In this document: one piece after another, positions 1-10,863 of the stretch
Layout of the letters: every line of letters starts with the position of its first letter
Numbering within the stretch: position 1 is the first letter of the stretch
Origin: Kluyveromyces lactis
Lineage: Eukaryota; Ascomycota; Saccharomycetes; Saccharomycetales; Saccharomycetaceae
Reading direction: 5' to 3'
Length of the DNA: 64,000 bases
Assembly (NCBI RefSeq): GCF_000002515.2
Contig: NC_006041.1
Span: 248,001-312,000, forward strand
Program-made: the position numbers and the translations under genes
Notes under the pieces: generated by a model
The model's database searches: none
What the model was told of the DNA's origin: nothing
What the model saw: only the letters and a program-made list of their open reading frames with translations

Positions 1-161
1 TGTAATTATCGGACTCACATTTTGAAAGGGAAATGAACCACGTCATTCAGAAAATGGGGCGTTAACAATTAAAGTAGTTATAAGAATAGGCTATGTTATT
101 GACATGTAAAAGATCGAAACAGGAGTAGTAAGATTATACACGATATAAAGGGTTTTCTGAC

Positions 162-1871
162 CTATTTTTTCAAGTATTCTTGATATCCGATAGTTTCTAA
201 TTTGGCAGCTTTCGTTAACACCTCTTCTTCTTGTTTTTGTAAGAATTGTTGCATCTTAGAGAAGTATACTGGATCATACGCACCCAAAATTCTGATTGCT
301 AACAAAGCAGCATTTGTACTATTGTTAATTGCAACTGTGGCCACGGGTACACCTCTTGGCATTTGTACAATGGAATGTAGAGAATCGACACCGTCTAGGG
401 TGGAGCCCTTTACTGGAACACCGATGACTGGCAACGGAGTCATAGCAGCCACCATGCCTGGTAAGTGGGCTGCACCACCAGCACCGGCAATGATGGCTTT
501 GATACCACGGTTAGCAGCTTCGATAGCAAACTTAGACATTCTGTGTGGAGTTCTATGAGCAGAGACGATGGTCACTTCATATTGAATATTAAAATCATTC
601 AAGATATCGCAGGCCTTGGACATAACCGGTAGATCAGAGTCTGATCCCATAATAATACTGATCAATGGTCTCATAGACGCGCCGGGTAGAGTGAATTCCC
701 TGGTGGCGATATGTTCGTAAGCAGCATCGGCATACATGATATATTTTAGTTTACGTTCGCATTCGCTCATTGAAGATCCAATGATATTAATGTGACCCAT
801 CTTTCTCTGCGGTCTTGATTCTTTACCGTAAAGATATACAGAGGCACCAGGTGTAGATAGTGCTCTTTCACAGATTTGTAGTTCTTTATTCTTTTCAGCA
901 TGATCACCCAAGACGTTTAACATGATAGCGTTGGTGTTTGTGGTAGACAAGGCACTGAACCCTTCAGGTAACGGTAGGTTTAAGATTGACCTTATGTGAG
1001 CTTCGAATTGAGAGGTAACACATGCGTCAATTGTATAATGGCCAGAGTTGTGAGGTCTTGGAGCAATTTCATTTATGAGTAATTCCCCGTCTTCTAAATA
1101 GAACATCTCCACACCAAAGATACCAGCGCCTGGGAATGCTGCAATAGCATGTTCTGCCAAGAGCTTAGCTTTCAATTGGACGGAATCTGGGACTCTAGCT
1201 GGAGCATAGCACAAATGGCAAATATTATCCTGATGAATAGTTTCAACAGTAGTGTAAGAAAACACTTTACCTTCTGGAGATCTCACGACCATTACAGCCA
1301 ACTCTTTGACGAATGGAGCCCATTTCTCGGCATACAAGGGACGATCTTTCAATACCTCAAGTGCTTCGGAAAGAGACTCCTTGGATTTCACGACAAAGTT
1401 CCCTCTGCCATCGTAGGCTAAAGTTCTTGATTTAAGCATGAATGGGTAACCAAATTCAAAACCAACTTTAGCCAACGATTCTTCATCGCTGTTAACAGCA
1501 ACGGACTTTGCCACACTGATCTTATTCTGAATCAAATATTGCTTTTGAACAAATTTATCTTGAATCAAAGCGATCGTCTCTGGGTCGGGATAGATCTTCA
1601 AGTTAGGGTGATCCTGTTGAACCCTTTTCAAAGTTGGAACATCGACGTGTTCGATTTCAACAGTTAAGACATCACAAAGAGATGCAATTTTCTTGATATC
1701 TTCCGGTTTGGCAAAGGAACCATTGACATGTTCGCTCAAAGCATTAATCTGCTTTGCCGGAGAGTTTTCTGCATCCAAAATGATAGTTTTCACATTCAGT
1801 CTATGAGCAGCTTCAACAATCATACGGCCCAATTGGCCACCGCCTAAAATACCGACAGTTCTTTGATCCAT
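162..1871 (-). CDS. ADE2: Phosphoribosylaminoimidazole carboxylase (AIR carboxylase)
   Basis: The 569-residue protein catalyses the AIR to CAIR step of de novo purine synthesis in the cytosol. The N-terminal 390 or so residues are a PurK-type ATP-grasp domain that begins with the nucleotide-binding stretch [11 protein letters not shown]. The C-terminal part from about residue 401 is a PurE domain with MGSDSDLP and SAHRTPHR. Length and the PurK-PurE fusion are those of fungal Ade2 (S. cerevisiae about 571). The start is the ATG at 1871, immediately before the conserved GILGGGQ. It is the leftmost gene and diverges from ARO10 over a long shared upstream region. Loss of this gene in yeasts gives red pigment. 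I see no defect. In S. cerevisiae ADE2 is YOR128C, next to AFI1, which is also close by here. Confidence 0.98.
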   Translation of the reverse strand: MDQRTVGILGGGQLGRMIVEAAHRLNVKTIILDAENSPAKQINALSEHVNGSFAKPEDIKKIASLCDVLTVEIEHVDVPTLKRVQQDHPNLKIYPDPETIALIQDKFVQKQYLIQNKISVAKSVAVNSDEESLAKVGFEFGYPFMLKSRTLAYDGRGNFVVKSKESLSEALEVLKDRPLYAEKWAPFVKELAVMVVRSPEGKVFSYTTVETIHQDNICHLCYAPARVPDSVQLKAKLLAEHAIAAFPGAGIFGVEMFYLEDGELLINEIAPRPHNSGHYTIDACVTSQFEAHIRSILNLPLPEGFSALSTTNTNAIMLNVLGDHAEKNKELQICERALSTPGASVYLYGKESRPQRKMGHINIIGSSMSECERKLKYIMYADAAYEHIATREFTLPGASMRPLISIIMGSDSDLPVMSKACDILNDFNIQYEVTIVSAHRTPHRMSKFAIEAANRGIKAIIAGAGGAAHLPGMVAAMTPLPVIGVPVKGSTLDGVDSLHSIVQMPRGVPVATVAINNSTNAALLAIRILGAYDPVYFSKMQQFLQKQEEEVLTKAAKLETIGYQEYLKK

Positions 1872-2206
1872 GTTGTCTTAGTGAAGAAGGTGAACGTGAT
1901 GTTATTATATAGGGTTATCAATTCTGACAACGGAATATTCTGTTTAATGGTCTGTCTACCAGAGAAGCGGAAACAGTCAGACTAACTCCTTAAATTATGG
2001 GGCAAGATATGATGAGATTACAAGGCTTTCTCTTCTTCCAATATGGATTGAAAGTATATATATATATATATGTATGTATCTTAATGATCATCTCTTCGCA
2101 TCAAATTGAAATTAGAAGACAACTCTGATGTAATATCTAATTTTTAATGTTGGAAGCTAGATGAGGCATCAAACATGTCAAGTCAAAAAAAAAGACCAAA
2201 CTCGCT

Positions 2207-2232
2207 GTCACGTGCAAAAATATCCACGTGAC
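2207..2232. promoter_or_regulatory. Inverted pair of RTCACGTG (Cbf1-type) E-boxes
   Basis: GTCACGTG at 2207-2214 and CACGTGAC at 2225-2232 form an inverted pair separated by 10 bases. RTCACGTG is the Cbf1 consensus in yeasts; plain CACGTG also fits Pho4-type factors. They lie about 340 bases upstream of ADE2 and 1 kb upstream of ARO10, so the target is unclear. A third CACGTG sits at 2555-2560. Confidence 0.45.
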
Positions 2233-2367
2233 AATGAATTCGTTCTTCATCACCCAGCTCCATGTGCGATTCGGCTAATAGTACCTCACATTTCCGTGAC
2301 TTGCCGCATCCAAAAGTGGAAAGCAGACATCACGGATAAGGTCGGTACTACAAGGTGGGCTGTATTA

Positions 2368-2419
2368 CCGAAGGTTGCCGAAAATCCTCAATCTCCTTAA
2401 AAATAACCGAAGGTAGCCG
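2368..2419. promoter_or_regulatory. Pair of Aro80-type CCG-N7-CCG sites
   Basis: Two near-identical 16-base copies read ACCGAAGGTTGCCGAA (from 2367) and ACCGAAGGTAGCCGAG (from 2406), with CCG triplets at 2368-2370/2378-2380 and 2407-2409/2417-2419. Spacing within each is CCG-N7-CCG and the copies are 39 bases apart. Aro80, the zinc-cluster activator of ARO9 and ARO10 in S. cerevisiae, is known to bind tandem CCG triplets with this spacing. The sites lie about 800 bases upstream of ARO10. A GATAAG just upstream fits the known cooperation with GATA factors. The assignment to Aro80 is inference. Confidence 0.6.
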
Positions 2420-3219
2420 AGATATATGTATCGTTACCCGCCCAAGGCGCATCCTTTTTTTCTCAACAATAAATGGCGACGAAGAATTACCCCCAGTGAG
2501 TTCAGAAATGAACCTAATTATCATACAGCACTCGAGTGATATTAAAACGACTTTCACGTGCTAAGTGTGACTAGCTAACATGCGATGATATCACTAAACA
2601 AAGTACATCCCAAGTTAGAACTTTATCCACAATTTAACGGCAAAGAAATCTATCTACCACTTGAAATGAAACACTATTTTTCGACATTATCTTTATTCAT
2701 ACTACTTTTGCCAAATACTATTTCTTTTTTATGGTTAAAAAGCCTTAAGAAATGTCAGAGAGAAAAAGTTCGGTTATTGTGTCAAATTAAGTAACCCAAA
2801 CTCAAGCAAGAAATGCTTAATATGACTGCATTATTCCGTATTTGCCTACTGTAAACCTCCCTATATCTCTGCTCATATGTGAAAATACAGGTGTTTGAAG
2901 AAAATTGTGTTACAACATGTTATTGTAAGTTAGATATAATGCGGTTATTGACGGTTCTTAGTGGTTATGCTGCAGTCAATGCAAGTAGTATTTCAGGCTC
3001 CGTTTCCAGATCTATGTCTCTCAATCCGTCTTAAATACCTTAATATGTGAATTATGCAATCATACATATATATATATATATATATGTATTTGCGTGTAAT
3101 ATTTCTCTGAGTTTGACAACTTAATAGCATTATTGATACCTGAAATTTTCCAGTATAGCATAGATTTTCATATAGGAAAAAACTAAAGCGACATTGCGCA
3201 AAGAATATAAGTATAAAAT

Positions 3220-5115
3220 ATGTCTCCAGTGCAATTAGATGAAAAGTCTCTTAGAACTAAGTCGCCAAGAAGTGATTCTCCAGTCCACGGGCAATCTACG
3301 GTAGTGAAAAATATCCCGTTTGGCCATTACGTTTTTGAAAGATTATTAAACTCTGGTGCCAAGAGTATCTTTGGTGTTCCAGGTGATTTCAACTTGCCAT
3401 TGTTGGAATATTTGTACGATGAGGACTTAGTGGCTAACGGTTTGCAATGGATAGGTACATGTAACGAATTGAACGGTGCATATGCCGCAGATGGTTATTC
3501 CCGCTACACTAATAAGCTAGGGTGTGTTATCACAACGTATGGTGTTGGTGAATTATCTGCTTTGAACGGTGTAGCAGGGGCTTTTGCCGAAGATGTGAAA
3601 GTATTGCACATCATTGGTGTCAGCCCATCAAGATTCAGAGAAAATGAACAATTCCGTTCCCATAACGTTCATCATTTGGTCCCAGCCATAGACAGCCAAC
3701 AACCACCAAATCACCAAGTTTATTTCGATATGGTGAAAGATAGAGTATGCTGCTCGAGCGCTTTTCTAGACGATATTAACACTGCCGCAGATAGACTTGA
3801 TCAAGTGATTGTAGACATTTGCAAGAACAGTAAACCAGGATATGTGTTTATTCCAGTTGATTTCGCTGACAAGTTAGTCTCTAACAAAAATTTGATTCAG
3901 AATCCAATAATCGATATGGATACGGTCATTGAATCTTATAAGGATGAGAATGCCACTAAGATCGCTGGTGACAGATTGTTGCAATGGATCTATGAATCTA
4001 ATGCTCCATCTGTCTTCTCTGATCTCCTAGTTGATAGGTTCAATCTAAGGAAGGAGTTGCGTCAATTTATTGAAACGGCAGATGTTTGGAATTATAACAC
4101 GGCTATGGGTAAATCCACTTTGGATGAACGCAATCCTAAATATTTGGGTCTTTACAAAGGTGCTGAAACAGGCAAAGAAATGCAAGCAACTGTGGATTCT
4201 AGTGATTTGATTTTGCACTTTGGTCCGGCCAAAAATGAAATCAACTGTGGGTATTACTCATTCCACTTCAACGAGAATGCCAGAATTATCGAATTGTCAA
4301 ATAACATCATACAATTCATTGATATCAAGGATAAAAATGCAAGTACTGTCGAAGAAGCTAATTTTGTATCGGTGCTTAAATACGTTAATGATAACTTGGA
4401 TAAGTCAAAACTATCATTCTCTTACCCACCAGTTCCTAAATCAAACCATAGCTGTGAATATGACAATAATGACAGTATCACTCAAAAGAGTTTGAAGGAA
4501 ATTATTCCAAATTATTTCAATGATGGTGATGTTCTCATCGTTGAAACTGGCTCTTTCCAATTTGGTGTACCAAACATGCAATTTGCTAGAGAAATGAAAT
4601 ATATTACCCAAAGCTTTTATCTCTCAATTGGAATGGCTTTACCAGCGGCCTTGGGTGTTGGCTGTGGTATGAGAGACTATCCAAGATCCCATATTGTAGA
4701 TCAAGCACTTGTTCCTAAAGATTACATTCCTAGACTAATCTTATGTGAAGGAGATGGTGCTGCCCAAATGACTATCCAAGAATTTGCATCATACATTCGT
4801 TATAAGATCCCAATGGAAATACTTGTATGGAACAATAACGGTTATACTGTTGAGAGAGCTATAAATGGCCCTACTAGGAGTTACAATGACATTGCTCCTT
4901 TCAAATGGACAGCATTATTGAACGTCTTTGGCGACTTCGAAAATAAATTCAACGAGTCTGTTACCGTCGAGAAAAACGATGAGTTAGTTCAACTTCTCAA
5001 TAAATGGAAATCTTGTAAGGAAAGGGCAAACATCAAATTAGCTGAAGTTATGCTTCCAGTAATGGATATACCACAAGAATTGAATGCAATGCTAGTCAAT
5101 GGAAAACCAAATTGA
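3220..5115 (+). CDS. ARO10: Phenylpyruvate/2-oxo-acid decarboxylase
   Basis: A 631-residue thiamine-diphosphate enzyme that decarboxylates phenylpyruvate and other transaminated amino acids in the Ehrlich pathway to fusel alcohols. The catalytic Glu of the N-terminal domain is E83 in GTCNELNGAYAADGYSR. The cofactor-binding GDG motif is in LCEGDGAAQMTIQE, followed by NNNGYTVERA and GPTRSYNDI. Length (S. cerevisiae Aro10 is 635) and the insertions relative to pyruvate decarboxylase favour Aro10 over Pdc1/5/6 (about 563). The start ATG at 3220 is the first in frame and the N-terminal 30 residues are variable. Upstream CCG-N7-CCG sites suggest induction by aromatic amino acids. It is convergent with AFI1. 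Confidence 0.95.
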   Translation: MSPVQLDEKSLRTKSPRSDSPVHGQSTVVKNIPFGHYVFERLLNSGAKSIFGVPGDFNLPLLEYLYDEDLVANGLQWIGTCNELNGAYAADGYSRYTNKLGCVITTYGVGELSALNGVAGAFAEDVKVLHIIGVSPSRFRENEQFRSHNVHHLVPAIDSQQPPNHQVYFDMVKDRVCCSSAFLDDINTAADRLDQVIVDICKNSKPGYVFIPVDFADKLVSNKNLIQNPIIDMDTVIESYKDENATKIAGDRLLQWIYESNAPSVFSDLLVDRFNLRKELRQFIETADVWNYNTAMGKSTLDERNPKYLGLYKGAETGKEMQATVDSSDLILHFGPAKNEINCGYYSFHFNENARIIELSNNIIQFIDIKDKNASTVEEANFVSVLKYVNDNLDKSKLSFSYPPVPKSNHSCEYDNNDSITQKSLKEIIPNYFNDGDVLIVETGSFQFGVPNMQFAREMKYITQSFYLSIGMALPAALGVGCGMRDYPRSHIVDQALVPKDYIPRLILCEGDGAAQMTIQEFASYIRYKIPMEILVWNNNGYTVERAINGPTRSYNDIAPFKWTALLNVFGDFENKFNESVTVEKNDELVQLLNKWKSCKERANIKLAEVMLPVMDIPQELNAMLVNGKPN

Positions 5116-5381
5116 AGTCAAGCCAACATGTCAGTTTATAACTTTTTCCTTCTTTCCATGGCAAGAAGTGATAATGTAATTGTCTATAAATTTGAATGTT
5201 GAAGAATGTGAAAACGGTAAATAGTTTAAGTCTTATTCTTTAAATGAGGGCGTAATTCTTGATTAAACCAGTGATTTGAGGTCAGACATAAGTTATAACT
5301 TGAATTGCCTTACTGAATAGAGGCATATCGTAATATTTTTATTTTTATAGGCCTTTTTGGGAATGCGAGTCCAATTTAAAG

Positions 5382-8117
5382 TTATATGTTGCTAAATTGT
5401 TTAGAGGAAATATCAAACTTCGCTAAACTCTCTAGTAAATGTTGAGGAGTAGACTTTTCGTCATGGATCTTTGGGGAGCTAGTGTCATTATTAACATTTA
5501 ATAAGTTTAAATCCTTCAAAAGCTCTCTTCTACTCACAGATAGTTTTAAAGAACTTTTTTCACCGTGGGAAATTGTTGATGGTTTTTTAAACTTACATTT
5601 TGGTTTCACCGGTTCAGACATTGAAGAGCTGCTCATATGAGCCAATGCTGGTGATGAAGGTAGTTTGATATCAGAGTTGTTGAAAAGTTCCAATTTCGTT
5701 GTCTGGTAAGTAACTTTGAAAAGTGGATTTAACTTTAAATTGAACAAAAGCCTTCCTATGTGATGTCGTTGAATCCGGTACAGCACTTTGATAGACATTT
5801 GTCTACACTTATTTATAAGACTGGATAAATCAGCGACGCCTGATTTTGCAGTAAATATTGTCATGGTATCATCATGAAGTGTACCCTCATAGTTGTATTC
5901 GTGACTCATCAAGTCATTAGTCTCATAGATACTTGATATCATAGAAAGGCTTGAATCTGATTGATAATTATAGTATTTGCCAGTTGACGGGCGTGTTGAA
6001 ACCAATGGTGGCCCAATTTCGGTGATATAGTTGGTATCATCTTCTTCTCTGTGAGGATTCAAAAATAACGGGAACAAAATGAGATTAAACGATTTATACG
6101 TGTTGAAATGATCAATAGTGTTCCCAGGAAGATGTACATCGCAAAGAGAGTCGATTGACTTCATATTTGACCGTTCATGAGATAACAACTTCTCGAGATC
6201 AACGTCTCGCAGATTAGCGCCCATTATATCAAGGCCATCAAAAGCAGAAACCAAGGGGTAGTTCATCGCAATATTGAGGAACTTTCCTAGATTCTTCTTG
6301 TTCATTGAAATGAATTTGTGGAGTTCTTTCAAATGTTTGTACAAATCCTGAAGCAAACGTTTTCTTGTTTGGTAAGTGTAGTTTGAAGTAGGCCAAAACA
6401 ATCTCGACATATCAGTTTCCAAGTTGTGTATAAGATTGAGAACTTTCAGGGAGTTGTATTCGAAAATATCAGGAAAGAGTATTAGATCTTTATAATTCAA
6501 AATATACTGGTCCTTCAACACCATTTCCACTCCATTAGCTTTATCACCGTCACCGTCTATTAGATGGAGTAATTGAAGGATACTCGCACGCTTGAAGGTA
6601 TTTAGTACAGTTTCGTTGTCGTGCTGTCCTTTGACAAGAAGGTTTATGACTTTCAACATTAAACCACTTTTAGGGGTCGGCTGTTTAGTTGCTGGAAGTG
6701 GATGCACCTGAGAGGTGGTATATTTGTTAAACATTGATCTAATCCCCAGATTTTTCTCTGCATTTTCTTCTTCTGATGGTAGCGCCTTCGAGTTAAGTAA
6801 GGAGTCACTATCCAAGTCATAGTAAAAGTCCCATGCATCAACTTGGTATTGGAAAATAGGGTTTGATACACCTACTACACTGAAAAAATTCCCTTTCGTG
6901 AACTCCTCCGTGAAGTTTTCTCTGAACATATCGATTATTGATATTTCCATGTATGGAAAAATGCAAATAGAGGAATTATCAAAATACTCCGAAGAAAACC
7001 CGTTTATGAGATTGGATAGGGCGAGTACAAATTGGCATAATTCATCCTTGGAACGCTCTGTGGAGTTAATAATTAATCTCCAAGAATATGTGGAATCGGG
7101 AATTTCAGTTAAGAGAGGAATTAATCTCGCAAGTAATTTCAAAATTGAATTATTATAATTCGTATCTATTTTTATGGCATCATATTTTATTAGATCAATT
7201 TGCAAAGGAATCCTCGTAAAATAAGCAGGTAGAACTTTGGGACGGAAAGTAGAGAACTTATATTCAAGAATCCTGTTTTTAAATTGAATCTCATTTCCGA
7301 ACTTGTCTTTTTTGGGCAGCTCATTAACCCTAAGTATATTGGGCAAAGAGTTTTCGTTTGCATCAAATATTTTGGATGTAATTTCTTCGTCATTGATAGA
7401 GTTTAGAATATTTTGTAGTACAACATTGGAATGGAATCTTATGACCAAAGAGAGATCAAGACTGTTAATCATGTCAAAACAGTCTATAAGTATTTTAATA
7501 TCGTTGTTATTCGATGTCATGTAGTGATCAAGCACCATTGTTAACAATGGTTTAAATGTGTAAAAGTTTGTCATAGTAGTACCCAGTGCAATGGCTTTTA
7601 TATAAGCACCGCGATCATTTGAATTATCTAAAAACGTGTTCACGACACTTAAGAAAAATAATGGTGGCTCAGTTTCCTCTAAATGCCTATCATCTCTAAT
7701 TGATCCAATCTTACCACTTCGCAGTCCATTTTCTTGTTCTTCTTCAAAGTCTTCCTCTTCAATTATCAGTGAGGAATCCAAGTCAGTACCTTTAGTCTTA
7801 TTTTTGGATACAGGAAACAACTGGTAAACGTTTTGATTCTTGTATAAGACAAAAACAGTGAAATCTGGTTTACCTGGATGGTTCTCCACACTATTCGGTA
7901 TCATCAAACTGGCCAAATGAGAACAAGTGGAATCACTCCCAATAGTTTTAAAACCAGGGATTGTCTTTGGATATTGATGCTTTATTATCGGCCCAGATTT
8001 GTTATCAAATTCTGCCGCTATTATAAATTGAACATTGGGGTTAGAGTGTGTGTGTTCATTTTGAGATTGTCGTAGGTGAAAGTTCAATCCTGTTTTTACC
8101 TTGGAAGAGTGTTTCAT
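5382..8117 (-). CDS. AFI1: Arf3-interacting polarity protein (DENN-type N-terminus)
   Basis: A 911-residue protein whose N-terminal region, with VQFIIAAEFDNKSGPIIKHQYP at about residues 29-50, matches the Afi1/DENN-like family. In S. cerevisiae Afi1 (893 residues) docks the GTPase Arf3 at sites of polarised growth. An acidic segment (EEEDFEEEQENG, near residue 120) follows, and the C-terminus is serine/lysine rich. The gene lies two genes from ADE2, as YOR129C does beside YOR128C, separated here only by ARO10. The start is the ATG at 8117. No frameshift is seen. Identification rests on the N-terminal motif, length and synteny. Confidence 0.9.
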   Translation of the reverse strand: MKHSSKVKTGLNFHLRQSQNEHTHSNPNVQFIIAAEFDNKSGPIIKHQYPKTIPGFKTIGSDSTCSHLASLMIPNSVENHPGKPDFTVFVLYKNQNVYQLFPVSKNKTKGTDLDSSLIIEEEDFEEEQENGLRSGKIGSIRDDRHLEETEPPLFFLSVVNTFLDNSNDRGAYIKAIALGTTMTNFYTFKPLLTMVLDHYMTSNNNDIKILIDCFDMINSLDLSLVIRFHSNVVLQNILNSINDEEITSKIFDANENSLPNILRVNELPKKDKFGNEIQFKNRILEYKFSTFRPKVLPAYFTRIPLQIDLIKYDAIKIDTNYNNSILKLLARLIPLLTEIPDSTYSWRLIINSTERSKDELCQFVLALSNLINGFSSEYFDNSSICIFPYMEISIIDMFRENFTEEFTKGNFFSVVGVSNPIFQYQVDAWDFYYDLDSDSLLNSKALPSEEENAEKNLGIRSMFNKYTTSQVHPLPATKQPTPKSGLMLKVINLLVKGQHDNETVLNTFKRASILQLLHLIDGDGDKANGVEMVLKDQYILNYKDLILFPDIFEYNSLKVLNLIHNLETDMSRLFWPTSNYTYQTRKRLLQDLYKHLKELHKFISMNKKNLGKFLNIAMNYPLVSAFDGLDIMGANLRDVDLEKLLSHERSNMKSIDSLCDVHLPGNTIDHFNTYKSFNLILFPLFLNPHREEDDTNYITEIGPPLVSTRPSTGKYYNYQSDSSLSMISSIYETNDLMSHEYNYEGTLHDDTMTIFTAKSGVADLSSLINKCRQMSIKVLYRIQRHHIGRLLFNLKLNPLFKVTYQTTKLELFNNSDIKLPSSPALAHMSSSSMSEPVKPKCKFKKPSTISHGEKSSLKLSVSRRELLKDLNLLNVNNDTSSPKIHDEKSTPQHLLESLAKFDISSKQFSNI

Positions 8118-8958
8118 AACTGGTGAACGCGCGGTCTTTCCTCTTTAATTACAGAGTCAGTCCGTTTACCACCTGACCGTCGTTCGGAGATTTAACTTGC
8201 CAGTGAGACGTCTGTATCATTTCGCTGTAAAATAGCACGATTTTGACCCATCATCGTCTTTCTTTTTGAACCGATCAAATAAAATGAACCAAATAATATC
8301 GCTAACAGTGAAATAATCATGAAATTACCCGGACTGTAAATGGATTCAATTCGGCTTCTATTCGCTTATGACAGGAAGGCATAGAAGAATGTTTGGATAC
8401 TAAGCGTTGTAAGATTCCCGCCACAGCCTACTTGGGTCTATCTGCGGAAGCGATCCATTTGAACATAAGATTGATCGAATAGCTGTCTATCTTATATATC
8501 AACGGATTTTACTTTTCAGTTGTTGCGGCCTTACAATTCACGAAATAAAGCTAAACGATGTTTGTTGGAAACAAATGAGTCCCCTCGACGAAATTATGGA
8601 GCATTATCTTTAGTCTTTGAAATGACTGTTATTCACAAAAATCTTTATCATGTCAGGAATGAAGTAAGTACACCGTTACATATGCAGCAGATCTTAGAAA
8701 ATGACAATCGTTACCCTCTTTTGTTGATCGTGCTGGTTTTGATTTTCTTGAAAAGAATTGGACAAAAAGTTTGATATTTGATTTTTTTTGTATAAAAGGA
8801 GCCATAGATTTTTGCCCATTGGAATTTTTTTCCCTTTTTCCATGAAAGTTGTTCTTCAAATTTCTCTTTGTTTCTACTTCATAAGGCAAGCAACTTTATA
8901 AGTTATTTCCTTCGAATCAGCTACCCATCAGATTCTTTTTTTTACACTCTCATAAGCA
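8118..8958. promoter_or_regulatory. AFI1-YRA1 divergent intergenic region with YRA1 TATA box
   Basis: 841 bases serving two divergent promoters. A TATA element, TATAAAAG, lies at 8791-8798, about 160 bases before the YRA1 ATG. It is followed by T-rich stretches and a pyrimidine-rich leader. A short open frame at 8520-8774 shows no family signature and I reject it. I see no RNA gene. Confidence 0.5.
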
Positions 8959-10863
8959 ATGTCTGCTCTAGATCAATCATTAGATGAAATTATTGGCTCA
9001 GCCAAGCATGCCAGAAGAAACAACAAGGCCGGGCCAAAGAAGGTTTCTAAGCAAGTCAACAAGAGCCGTACCAGAACAGGTGCCGGTCCTTCTAGAGTTC
9101 CAAAGAAGGCTGCTTCTGCTGCTGCCCTAGTGCCAGCTTTGCTAAGAGCTCCTATTTCTACTAGAGTTAATGTCGAGGGTTTGCCAAGAGACATTAACCA
9201 AGACGCTGTTAAAGTATGTCCCATTTTAGCCATGGCCTCTTAGTAGGTTCTTTTCTAATGAAAAGGACTGTCGAGATGCTACTGTACTGATTGCGAAAAC
9301 AAATCGGATCAAACTGCAATAAGACTTGCGGTTAATTTAAGTTTACAACGGATATATCCTGTGGAATTCCATCCTTATGTTTACTATACGATCATACATT
9401 CCCGTGTATTTGATTAAGAAGAAACGGTCGATCGATACCTTTTTTGAGGTCTGATATTGATGTGTGAATAATTTATTTCAGAGTTAGTTTTTATTGAGCT
9501 AATGAAATATAACAAAACGAAATTAGCTATCCAATTGGCTGGGTTTCGCTTTTCAGCAAGCCTTCCTTTGTGATTTCTTTCCGTTTTTCTCCTCTAAGTT
9601 GACAGAACTTTTCATCAAAATTATGCACTGAACTTCGTTTATTTACGACATTTTATTTGATGGAGAAACGGTAGTGAATCACGATTGGGAAATGCCGAAA
9701 AGATGAAGTATATCTATTTTTTCTCGTCATATCTTCTATTCTTGTGACATTATGTGTCACTGGAGTTTCTGTTACCATTTATTACATTTGGCAATGCATC
9801 TATTTTTTAATGATGCCCAGTGTATTATTCTCTTTTTTCTAACTCTTTGCAAAGAACTGGGAATTTGAAGAAGATTACTTGGTGTACACCTTGTAGGAAC
9901 AATTAAGTTTGACCTCTTCCTTGGTGTGTGTTTAGCTTGATGCCTCAATCTTCAAGATAGTGCGACATTTTTAGCAAGGTCGTCGTGTTTGACAACTTCA
10001 AAAAAATTGGCAAAAATTGAAACGCCACTGAAAAGCAAGTTTCAATGAATGTAATAAATCGAGATGGGTATGCTGGATTTGAAATCGATTTTCATTTGTC
10101 ATTCTGCTATGAACATGTTCTATCTTGTCTGGTTGAGATCTCATCACTGACTCCAGATTTACTCTCCAAGAAAAAAAATAGAAAAGAGAAAAGTTATAGT
10201 ATACTTACTTTTTGTTGGTTGTCATGTTAGATCCTACCTTCAAATCGAAACCTAATGAAACCCATTTGTGGTATATTTTACTGTTTAAGAGTTAACTTCA
10301 TATCGTGACAGAATTGACCGGGTCGTACATGTATGATGAATTGTAAACATGAATGATTTCCTACAGGACTATTCATTGAAGACTCCGCTGTTTTCAGTTA
10401 TCTATGAATAGTTTCACTAACAAAAATTTTGCTCCCTTATTATTACTAGGAATTTTTCAACCATCAAGTCGGTGGTGTCCAAAAAGCTTTGTTGAGTTAC
10501 AACGAAAGGGGTAACTCCACTGGTATGGCCACTATTACCTTTAAGAACGCAGAACAAGCTAACTTAGCTGTAAAGAAATTCCACAACGCACCAATTGATG
10601 GTGGTAAATCCAAATTGAGATTGACGTTGATTGTCGATCCAAGCAGAAAGACATTATTGGACAGAATCCGCCCTGTACAGAATGCTCAGGCTGCCGCGCC
10701 AAACAAGAAGGCAGCTCCAACAAAGCCTCAACCTAAGAAGAAACCAGCCGGTCCAAACAAGAAAGCCATTGCTGCTAAGCAAAAGAAAAGAGCTAAGCCA
10801 GAAAAGAAGTCTTTGGAAGACTTAGACAAGGAAATGGCTGACTATTTTGAAGAATCCAAATAA
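8959..10863 (+). CDS. YRA1: mRNA export adaptor Yra1 (REF/ALY), two exons
   Basis: Exon 1 is 8959-9213 and exon 2 is 10450-10863, joined in phase 0 to give 222 residues (S. cerevisiae Yra1 is 226). The joint reads DAVK|EFFNHQVGG and restores the RRM, where neither open frame does so alone. The N-box is at residues 1-14 (MSALDQSLDEIIGS). A basic linker, the RRM (VNVEGLPRD to LIVDPS) and a lysine/alanine-rich region follow, and the C-box KSLEDLDKEMADYFEE ends the protein. Yra1 is an essential nuclear RNA-binding protein that recruits Mex67 to mRNPs. In S. cerevisiae the gene limits its own expression through inefficient splicing of an unusually long intron, and the same architecture is seen here. 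It follows AFI1 and precedes COI1, as YDR381W precedes YDR381C-A. Confidence 0.96.
9214..10449 (+). other. YRA1 intron (1,236 bases, non-consensus branchpoint)
   Basis: The donor is GTATGT at 9214-9219 and the acceptor TAG ends at 10449. The best branchpoint is CACTAAC at 10415-10421, 29 bases before the acceptor and off the TACTAAC consensus at the first base. The intron is longer than the S. cerevisiae YRA1 intron (766 bases), which is itself very large and has a GACTAAC branchpoint. A 61-codon frame at 10045-10230 inside it is taken as chance. Confidence 0.92.

Larger units (their letters stand above)
1872..3219. promoter_or_regulatory. ADE2-ARO10 divergent intergenic control region
   Basis: About 1.35 kb without a credible gene. 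It holds three CACGTG E-boxes (2209-2214, 2225-2230, 2555-2560), two CCG-N7-CCG sites (2368-2380, 2407-2419), a GATAAG at 2335-2340 and two TA microsatellites (about 2056-2071 and 3065-3086). The short open frames here (69-79 codons) have no family signature and overlap these sites, so I treat them as chance. Confidence 0.6.

Noticed and set aside
10045-10230. 61-codon frame inside the YRA1 intron
   Set aside because: No homology signature, and it lies within a well-supported intron.
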